A stretch of 7,700 nt of DNA, from the NCBI GenBank assembly GCA_029264635.1, contig JARIAA010000188.1, forward strand, positions 1 through 7,700. Reading direction: 5' to 3'. The notes beneath the pieces were generated by a model that was not told the DNA's origin, did not search any database, and saw only the letters and a program-made list of their open reading frames with translations. The stretch comes from Psychrobacter sp. (lineage in GTDB: Bacteria; Pseudomonadota; Gammaproteobacteria; Pseudomonadales; Moraxellaceae). Each line of letters begins with the position of its first letter. Position 1 is the stretch's first letter. Both the position numbers and the translations under genes were made by a program. This document shows, piece after piece, positions 1-4,793 of this stretch.

Positions 1-543
1 GGCAAAAGCAACCGCGCGCTCAACAGCCGCATCAAGCCCTTCAACCGATAAAGCATCCGTACGCGCCATAATGACAAAATCATTATCCGCTCTAGCATCA
101 AGCGCCGCTTTTAGGCGATCGACCATCTCTGAGATACTCACGATTTCTTTATTTGGGCGATGACCACAGCGTTTTTGGGCGATTTGATCTTCGATATGGA
201 CGGCGGCCACGCCAGCTTTTTCCATTTTTTTAATAGTTTGGGCGATATTGAATGCGCCGCCAAAGCCTGTATCGATATCGACTAGCAATGGGGTTTCGAC
301 GGCATCGGTAATACGGCGCGCATCTTCGAGCACATTATCGAGGCTCGTCATACCCAAGTCAGGCAGACCAAATGAGGCGTTGGCCACACCAGCCCCTGAG
401 AGATACAAAGCTTGATGACCGACTTGGGTCGCCATCATGGCGGTATAAGCGTTAATCGCGCCTACAATTTGTAGCGGCTGTTTATTATCGTTTTTTTGTT
501 TCATGGCACTGCGAAAGCGTGCGCCAGCTGAGATTGAGGTCAT
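1..543 (-). CDS. prpB: 2-methylisocitrate lyase, N-terminal 181 residues (cut by window edge)
   Basis: This enzyme splits 2-methylisocitrate into pyruvate and succinate, the last step of the methylcitrate cycle for propionate breakdown in the cytoplasm. The reading frame runs from ATG at 543 off the left edge, giving 181 codons; the family is about 290-300 residues, so the C-terminal third lies outside. Visible family motifs are the N-terminal MTSISAGARFR, the segment YLSGAGVANASFGLPDLG (residues 47-64), the metal/substrate segment LLVDIDTGFGG (86-96), and HIEDQ (117-121) followed by the catalytic loop KRCGHRP with Cys126. The KRCGH loop and close match to PrpB throughout favour methylisocitrate lyase over isocitrate lyase or phosphonomutase relatives. 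The start is fixed by AAGGA seven bases upstream. In related bacteria prpB is followed by prpC and acnD, which would lie to the left here. No GntR-type prp regulator sits directly upstream in this window. Confidence 0.95.
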   Translation of the reverse strand, partial: MTSISAGARFRSAMKQKNDNKQPLQIVGAINAYTAMMATQVGHQALYLSGAGVANASFGLPDLGMTSLDNVLEDARRITDAVETPLLVDIDTGFGGAFNIAQTIKKMEKAGVAAVHIEDQIAQKRCGHRPNKEIVSISEMVDRLKAALDARADNDFVIMARTDALSVEGLDAAVERAVAFA

Positions 544-550
544 TCAAAAA

Positions 551-555
551 TCCTT
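551..555 (-). promoter_or_regulatory. Ribosome binding site of prpB
   Basis: On the minus strand AAGGA stands seven bases before the ATG at 543. It supports that start codon for the truncated prpB. Confidence 0.75.
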
Positions 556-678
556 GTAAGAAGGGTTAGTCTGATAGTGATCATCGTATGGTATTCACTA
601 CACGGCGTTTTATCTGTACGAAAAAACATAGGCTGAAAAAGGGTACTGACGACCCTGACTATATTCTGATTAGCTTAG

Positions 679-706
679 AGTATACGCAGTTATTCGTCTT
701 TTGAAA
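679..706 (-). promoter_or_regulatory. Weak candidate promoter for prpB
   Basis: Reading the minus strand, TATACT (684 to 679) resembles a -10 box. TTTCAA (706 to 701) lies 16 bases upstream as a poor -35 box, with very AT-rich DNA behind it that could act as an UP element. Initiation here would give a prpB leader of about 130 bases. The match was judged by eye and a regulator-dependent promoter elsewhere in the gap is equally possible. Confidence 0.25.
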
Positions 707-936
707 GGAGTTATTATTTATAGTTATTTATTTTTATTAAAAAATTTATTAAATTTTTTTAAACTTATTTAAAATACAAATACTTCTATGCATTAATAAT
801 CATTTTATTTAGTCTATTATTCATATTCATAAATATAAATAACGTCAAAGTTTAATTTTGAAATATTTAGTTACAAATACGCGAATGTCGATGACTATAG
901 CTAATACGAATATAAAGTTAAATTTTCTTCCCCATC

Positions 937-965
937 AAAAAACCCGCTAGCAGATTACTAACGGG
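937..965 (-). terminator. Rho-independent terminator of the Nramp-like transporter gene
   Basis: On the minus strand, 33 bases past the transporter stop codon, CCCGTTAG (965-958) can pair with CTAGCGGG (950-943). The stem has seven pairs and one mismatch, with a seven-base loop. A run of six T follows at 942-937. Position, stem and T tract agree with an intrinsic terminator ending the LysR-transporter transcription unit. Confidence 0.8.
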
Positions 966-998
966 ACTTTAATAACTATGCAATTAGCATCGAGCTAT

Positions 999-2276
999 TT
1001 AGCCAAACAGACCTGCAAGGTTGGCTAAGAATAAAAGCGTAAAGCCTCCTAAAAATACTAAGCTGGCAATCGAGTAAGCGTTCATACCCGCTGATAGTTT
1101 TTGATGGCTTTTTACTAAAGAGTAGTTGAGCCAGCCAAAAATAGGAGCAGAGATAAAGGCAGATATCATAGCAAACTTTAGCATAGCGCCTAGCTGCCCT
1201 GTAAAAAAGGCAATAATGACTAAACCGCCCCCAATCGCGTACGTGGTCCAAAAAGCGACTTGTTTTTTACTAATCTCACTTTCGCCTTTTAACAAACGCC
1301 AACATTCGGCATTGGCACGGCCATAACCGTCAGCGCAAGTGATAGTCGTCCCAAACATACACATGAAAGCGACAAAGGCAACCAGCAGTCTTGACCACTC
1401 GCCAATCGTATTGGTATACATGCTGATGAGCTGATCAACGTAAGCGGCGCCTGCGATTTGAATCTCCTGACCCGAACCATACTGCACAAAAACGCCTAAC
1501 GCTAAGAAAAACAACGCTAAAATAGCAGAAACCAAAAAGCCTACATTAAAATCAAGTAAGCCTTGTTTATGAGTGGTGTTGTCCGCTTTTCGTTTGGCGG
1601 ATGTCCACATGGACGTAATCGCCGCAAACTCAAGTGGCGCTGGCATCCAGCCCATAAGTGCTACGATAAAGCCTAAGGTTGCAAGGTTCCAAGGAGAGAC
1701 TGCGACAAAATCAGGGGTCATCACGGTCGGCTTGCCAGCAGCAATAATGACCGCTAATACCGTCGCGCTGACAAGCGCAATCATGATCCACTTAGTCACC
1801 CCATCGAGCAGTTTATAGTGACCTGCAATCAAAAAAAACCAGCAAACGGCAACGATGATAATCGCTAGGGTGATGCTCGATAATGCTATAGACGCGGGCA
1901 GCATAAAACCCAAAATCACCGCAGTGAGCAATGTCACCGCGCCCGTACTAATCACTGCAGATAAAACGGATAAGATAAAGTAAATCCAAAGATAAGCTTT
2001 TGAGCGTTTAGCATAGCCTGCAATCAAGCTCTCGCCTGTATCGTAAACATAGTCAGTACCGAAGCGAAAAAACGGATATTTAAAGACGTTAGCCAAAATG
2101 ATCATAATCGCCAGCTGCCAGCCATATATGGCACCTGCCTGCGTCGATGATACCAGGTGCGAGCCTCCAATAGCTGCGGTCGCCATCAAGATGCCAGGGC
2201 CAAAGATGCGCCAACTGAAACCTTCTTCTTGAGTAGCTCTCGTGTCATCAAGGTTGTTTATTTGTTGTGTGGACAT
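999..2276 (-). CDS. Nramp-fold membrane transporter lacking the canonical metal-binding motifs
   Basis: The product is 425 residues with about eleven predicted membrane segments, the usual size of Nramp (SLC11, MntH-type) proton-coupled transporters of the inner membrane. Family resemblance is clearest at the first helix (FGPGILMATAAIGGS, residues 25-39, followed by QAGAIYGW at 46-53) and at helix six (MGWMPAPLEF, 208-217). In metal-transporting Nramps helix one carries DPGN and helix six MPH, and their Asp, Asn and Met bind the metal. Here the equivalent positions read GGSH (37-40) and MPA (211-213), so Asp, Asn and the His of MPH are all replaced. This places it with divergent Nramp-related proteins, and Mn2+ or Fe2+ transport should not be assumed. 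ATG at 2276 is chosen because GAGGTG stands seven bases before it; a TTG at 2291 overlaps that site. A LysR gene lies 201 bases upstream in the same direction. Fold confident, substrate unknown. Confidence 0.85.
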   Translation of the reverse strand: MSTQQINNLDDTRATQEEGFSWRIFGPGILMATAAIGGSHLVSSTQAGAIYGWQLAIMIILANVFKYPFFRFGTDYVYDTGESLIAGYAKRSKAYLWIYFILSVLSAVISTGAVTLLTAVILGFMLPASIALSSITLAIIIVAVCWFFLIAGHYKLLDGVTKWIMIALVSATVLAVIIAAGKPTVMTPDFVAVSPWNLATLGFIVALMGWMPAPLEFAAITSMWTSAKRKADNTTHKQGLLDFNVGFLVSAILALFFLALGVFVQYGSGQEIQIAGAAYVDQLISMYTNTIGEWSRLLVAFVAFMCMFGTTITCADGYGRANAECWRLLKGESEISKKQVAFWTTYAIGGGLVIIAFFTGQLGAMLKFAMISAFISAPIFGWLNYSLVKSHQKLSAGMNAYSIASLVFLGGFTLLFLANLAGLFG

Positions 2277-2283
2277 AAGTGAG

Positions 2284-2289
2284 CACCTC
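2284..2289 (-). promoter_or_regulatory. Ribosome binding site that fixes the transporter start
   Basis: GAGGTG on the minus strand ends seven bases before ATG at 2276. The longer in-frame start, TTG at 2291, would overlap this site and has no comparable site of its own, so the protein begins MSTQQ. Confidence 0.8.
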
Positions 2290-2303
2290 AAATTGTATTT
2301 AAT

Positions 2304-2330
2304 CAGCTATCACCGCCTTGTGATGAGCTG
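2304..2330 (-). promoter_or_regulatory. Strong inverted repeat (RNA hairpin or operator) upstream of the transporter
   Basis: On the minus strand CAGCTCATCAC (2330-2320) pairs with GTGATAGCTG (2313-2304). There are ten base pairs, with one bulged C at 2325, around the six-base loop AAGGCG. It ends 27 bases before the transporter ATG and 14 bases before its Shine-Dalgarno site. No T run follows, so it is not a rho-independent terminator. It could be a 5' leader hairpin that stabilises or controls the mRNA, or a palindromic protein-binding site. The sequence alone does not separate these. Confidence 0.6.
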
Positions 2331-2361
2331 TCTGTCAGCGTTCTTAAAATAACACTAGTGA

Positions 2362-2380
2362 CTTTAGCATACCTATAAAG
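2362..2380. promoter_or_regulatory. LysR-type T-N11-A dyad upstream of the transporter
   Basis: CTTTA (2362-2366) and TAAAG (2376-2380) form a five-base inverted repeat around nine bases. The dyad contains the T-N11-A pattern (T2365, A2377) typical of LysR-family recognition sites. It lies about 86-104 bases upstream of the transporter start and just downstream of the LysR gene. Such short dyads occur by chance in AT-rich DNA, so this is only a candidate operator. Confidence 0.3.
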
Positions 2381-2439
2381 AGGTGAGAAAATAAATATTT
2401 TTATAAAAAAGGTTTTGTGGATTCAAAAAAAGCTGACTT

Positions 2440-2468
2440 AAAAAAATAGGTTAAAGAAAAATCTTTAA
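2440..2468 (-). terminator. Possible weak terminator after the LysR gene
   Basis: On the minus strand TTAAAGA (2468-2462) and TCTTTAA (2457-2451) form a perfect seven-base stem with a four-base loop. CCTA and seven T (2446-2440) follow ten bases past the LysR stop codon. The stem is AT-rich and would be weak, so partial read-through into the transporter gene is plausible. Confidence 0.35.
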
Positions 2469-2477
2469 GATAAGACT

Positions 2478-3455
2478 CTAAACAAACCGTTGTCGCCGAT
2501 AAGTAATACCGCGCTGCTCATAAACTTGATAGATGGCACTCAATAAGTTTGAGATATTAGGGTGGACAACATCTTTAAGCGTATGCAAATAAATAGGGGA
2601 GGTCGCGTTTTCGTGAATCAAACGCTGATAGCTTATCTGTTCAGTACGTACGGTTTTTAGGCTGGCAGGTACCAAGGTAATGCCTTCACCTGCCGCGACC
2701 AGTCCGAGCGCGACTTGTAAATCACTGACTTCAGTCGTCATGAGCGGCGTAATCCCGTACTGAGCAAACAGATGTAGCAAAGGTTCAGTAATGGGCAGCG
2801 ATTCATTATCTGGTCTGCCATTTTTTGTGGTTGGCACAGAAGTGATGGCTGTGGACACAGGTAAATGGGTTTGATGATATAAAATCAAGCGATTATCCGC
2901 CAGATCAATTAAGCGCAGCTCTTTGGTATGCGCTCGCGGATGCGCTTTGGGTAATGCCACCAAATAGCGTTCATGGCGCAATAAAATCTGCTGGATCCAG
3001 CTGTCCTGATAAGCAAAACGACCAAAGCCGATATCGATCTCACCAGCTTTTAGAGCCTCAACTTGCTGGTAGGAGCTGATGTCTTTTAGAGTGACGTCGA
3101 TGTCGGGATTTTGCTGCTTTAAAGACGCAATGATCTCGGGTAAATGCCCGTAAAGTACGGATGGTACAAAACCAATGTTAAGAGCGGTGCTAGGCGCCGC
3201 TAAGCGTTTGGTCATACTGGTGATAGTGTTTAGCTCTATTAATACACTACTAACCTTGTCATAAAAAAATTGCCCCGCCTCTGTCAGCTGTAATGGACGG
3301 TGGTAGCGATCGATTAGCATCACATCCATATCCGCCTCAAGTTGCTTGAGTTGCCGACTCAAACTGGGCTGTGATAAGCCTGTTGCCTTTGCAGCAGCGC
3401 TAAAACTCTGTAGCTCAGCGATAGCGATAAAGGCATTAAGCTGCTTTAAATCCAT
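2478..3455 (-). CDS. LysR-family transcriptional regulator, BenM/CatM-like
   Basis: A cytoplasmic DNA-binding regulator of 325 residues. The N-terminal winged helix-turn-helix covers about residues 1-60, with the signature FSAAAKATGLSQPSLSRQL (18-36), followed by a linker helix ending near MTKR (81-84). The effector domain begins NIGFVPS (93-99). Recalled BenM of Acinetobacter aligns without gaps up to about residue 170. Its ligand-contacting Ser99, Arg146, Arg160 and Glu162 fall on Ser99, Arg146 (GFGR), Arg160 and Glu162 (LLRHER) here. The later segment VALGLVAAGEGITLVPAS (248-265) also matches that branch. This suggests a carboxylated, perhaps aromatic-derived, inducer; the true ligand is unknown. 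At 325 residues it is about 20 longer than usual, owing to a polar stretch near 203-222. The ATG start is bounded by an in-frame TGA two codons upstream; AGGA lies nine bases before it. The co-directional transporter downstream is its likeliest target, with autoregulation also possible. Confidence 0.92.
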   Translation of the reverse strand: MDLKQLNAFIAIAELQSFSAAAKATGLSQPSLSRQLKQLEADMDVMLIDRYHRPLQLTEAGQFFYDKVSSVLIELNTITSMTKRLAAPSTALNIGFVPSVLYGHLPEIIASLKQQNPDIDVTLKDISSYQQVEALKAGEIDIGFGRFAYQDSWIQQILLRHERYLVALPKAHPRAHTKELRLIDLADNRLILYHQTHLPVSTAITSVPTTKNGRPDNESLPITEPLLHLFAQYGITPLMTTEVSDLQVALGLVAAGEGITLVPASLKTVRTEQISYQRLIHENATSPIYLHTLKDVVHPNISNLLSAIYQVYEQRGITYRRQRFV

Positions 3456-3517
3456 TCTTCACATTCCTATTATTCACCTTCTACAGCTGCTTGATTGTCT
3501 GAACCCTGATTTTAGCT

Positions 3518-3547
3518 TCATCCATCATGAACACGTAAGGCTGGCAT
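3518..3547 (-). CDS. Possible nine-residue leader peptide upstream of the LysR gene
   Basis: On the minus strand a perfect AAGGAG (3561-3556) stands eight bases before ATG at 3547, which opens a frame of nine codons (MPALRVHDG) ending in TGA. It is not in frame with the LysR gene, which starts 63 bases after this stop. A second short frame (ATG 3528, 15 codons beginning MMDEAK) overlaps its end and stops at 3481. The ribosome binding site is much better than that of the LysR gene itself, so it may be a regulatory upstream frame. A chance AAGGAG is the alternative. Confidence 0.3.
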   Translation of the reverse strand: MPALRVHDG

Positions 3548-3663
3548 AGATTTTGCTCCTTAACAATTATTTAAGCAAAAACGATTGTTTAGGTAGAGAT
3601 TAGCAGCATAACGCCATTTTAGCGCACACTTAATATTAATAACATCACTTGGTTTATTATCCT

Positions 3664-4512
3664 ATGAAAGACTTAGAGCACGATAACTTAGACAATAATC
3701 ATTTGGATAATCACAAAGTCAATATTAATGAAAACGTATCTGACGCCAGTCCTACAAAAACTCATCAAAGTAGTCGAACCGGTGGCATCTATGAGCGCTT
3801 TCTCAACCGCATTCAAAAGCCGGACAGTGGTATAAGTGATGTAAAATCTGATAACACTATAAAAGAGTCTCACCCGATAAATTCATATGAACCCTTAAGT
3901 GATACAGAGCTTTCATTGGTTACACAGACTCATCAAACTATAAATGCCCCAAAAGCGAATATAATATTAAACGATGAATATGGCGAGTATAAAGCCATAG
4001 AGCCATTGTCTCAAAATAGCTTAGTAGCAAAATCTGCAACAAACTTGGTCAGCAACCAGCCAGCTGCGTCCGATAGTAAGCAAAGAGGTCACTTAAAGTC
4101 CATGATCGCAGGCATTGTCTGCGGGTTACTACTTAGCATCTTTATTATCCTAGTAGTAAATACAACTGGCGTTCTTGATACTTTGACCGAGCGTTTTTTT
4201 TCAAAAACTGCACCCATATCGACAACTAATCATAACGAGCCGACTGTAAGCAGCGAACCATTAAACAGTGAAAGGCCAGTCATTAAAACCGATGTTAAAA
4301 CTGATGAGGTAAATCGGGAAGCCTCCAGTATCGATAAGACAGCCGCCAGCTCAAACTTAACAGATGAGACGGCAAACATCGATGAACCTAAAGAAAAAAA
4401 TTCAACAAGCTCAATAGATGAGGCGAATGACTCCAATACAGAGTCCTCAATCAGTTATGAGGACTTTAGGGAAGAAGCGAAAAACACTTTATATCGAGAC
4501 ATCAAAGATTAA
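3664..4512 (+). CDS. Hypothetical single-pass membrane protein with long hydrophilic arms
   Basis: I do not recognise a family. The 282-residue product has one strong hydrophobic segment (about 146-168, MIAGIVCGLLLSIFIILVV) preceded by Lys/Arg (KQRGHLK). This predicts a cytoplasmic N-terminus and a periplasmic C-terminus. The 145-residue N-terminal arm is Asp/Asn/Ser-rich and looks disordered, apart from an island SSRTGGIYERFLNRIQ (36-51). The C-terminal arm of about 110 residues is rich in Ser, Thr, Glu, Asp and Lys, like a flexible linker. It ends in a probable helix, SYEDFREEAKNTLYRDIKD (264-282). Two ordered patches joined by low-complexity linkers suggest a tether with binding motifs at each end, which is inference. 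There is no signal-peptide cleavage site. ATG at 3664 is preferred to a TTG at 3649; neither has a clear Shine-Dalgarno sequence. It diverges from the LysR gene and stands 281 bases before the adhesin gene, with no clear terminator between. Confidence 0.75.
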   Translation: MKDLEHDNLDNNHLDNHKVNINENVSDASPTKTHQSSRTGGIYERFLNRIQKPDSGISDVKSDNTIKESHPINSYEPLSDTELSLVTQTHQTINAPKANIILNDEYGEYKAIEPLSQNSLVAKSATNLVSNQPAASDSKQRGHLKSMIAGIVCGLLLSIFIILVVNTTGVLDTLTERFFSKTAPISTTNHNEPTVSSEPLNSERPVIKTDVKTDEVNREASSIDKTAASSNLTDETANIDEPKEKNSTSSIDEANDSNTESSISYEDFREEAKNTLYRDIKD

Positions 4513-4724
4513 CGATAAAAGCTTATAATCATCTTACAAAAACGCTAACTCTAAGATTGAAGAAAGCAACTTATCAATGTTGTAAATTAGTAAGAGCTGT
4601 TTATTCTCTCGCCGCTCACAACCGTTTTTGTTTCATTATTTATGATAGAAAATTGTTTATGAATAAGTTTTATATTCTTTTTGTAAAAAAAATTTATAAA
4701 AAATCACTAAATATTTCTATTATG

Positions 4725-4782
4725 TAGCCTTGTGTATATATTTGCTTTAGTGAATAATCATCAGAGTTAACCACTAAGGCTA
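4725..4782 (+). promoter_or_regulatory. Alternative inverted repeats abutting the adhesin ribosome binding site
   Basis: TAGCCTTGTG (4725-4734) can pair with CACTAAGGCTA (4772-4782) through ten base pairs and one bulge. Alternatively CTTTAGTG (4745-4752) can pair with CACTAAGG (4772-4779) through seven Watson-Crick pairs and one G-T wobble, with a 19-base loop. The two structures compete for the same right arm, which overlaps the first base of the AAGGA ribosome binding site. The right arm is also part of a tandem repeat, CTAAGGCTAAGG (4774-4785). This may be a translational switch if it is transcribed, or an operator if it is not. Confidence 0.4.
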
Positions 4783-4786
4783 AGGA
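4782..4786 (+). promoter_or_regulatory. Ribosome binding site of the adhesin gene
   Basis: AAGGA lies seven bases before ATG at 4794. This is normal spacing and agrees with the extended signal peptide that begins exactly at this ATG. Confidence 0.8.
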
Positions 4787-4793
4787 CCAAGCT

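Larger units (their letters stand above)
544..998. other. 455-base intergenic region between prpB and the transporter gene, very AT-rich in the middle
   Basis: No credible gene is seen. Bases 544-700 have ordinary composition and should contain the prpB leader and promoter, including a small dyad at 640-656. Bases about 710-930 are extremely AT-rich, with long runs of A and T and many stop codons in all frames. The transporter terminator lies at 937-965. Confidence 0.7.
4513..4793. other. 281-base AT-rich spacer before the adhesin gene
   Basis: No gene and no convincing intrinsic terminator for the preceding gene was found. The part from about 4670 to 4745 is strongly AT-rich and is the likely promoter region of the adhesin gene. 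A TATATT at 4737-4742 is the best -10-like hexamer, but its -35 box is poor. No simple-sequence repeat of the kind that switches Moraxella uspA genes is present. Confidence 0.55.

Noticed and set aside
976..1251. Minus-strand 91-residue frame at the end of the transporter gene
   Set aside because: It is a shadow of the transporter in another frame, with no protein-like composition and no start signals.
2277..2291. TTG start giving a transporter five residues longer
   Set aside because: The TTG overlaps the GAGGTG ribosome binding site that serves the ATG at 2276.
3562..3589. AACAAT/ATTGTT inverted repeat between the divergent genes
   Set aside because: Six-base AT-rich arms 16 bases apart are expected by chance in this composition and show no further symmetry.
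3649..3663. TTG start giving a longer hypothetical membrane protein
   Set aside because: It has no ribosome binding site and adds only five residues; the ATG at 3664 is the simpler choice.
4660..4793. Phase-variable simple-sequence repeat upstream of the adhesin, as in Moraxella uspA genes
   Set aside because: Only short A/T runs are present; no long mononucleotide or tetranucleotide tract is seen in the promoter region or leader.
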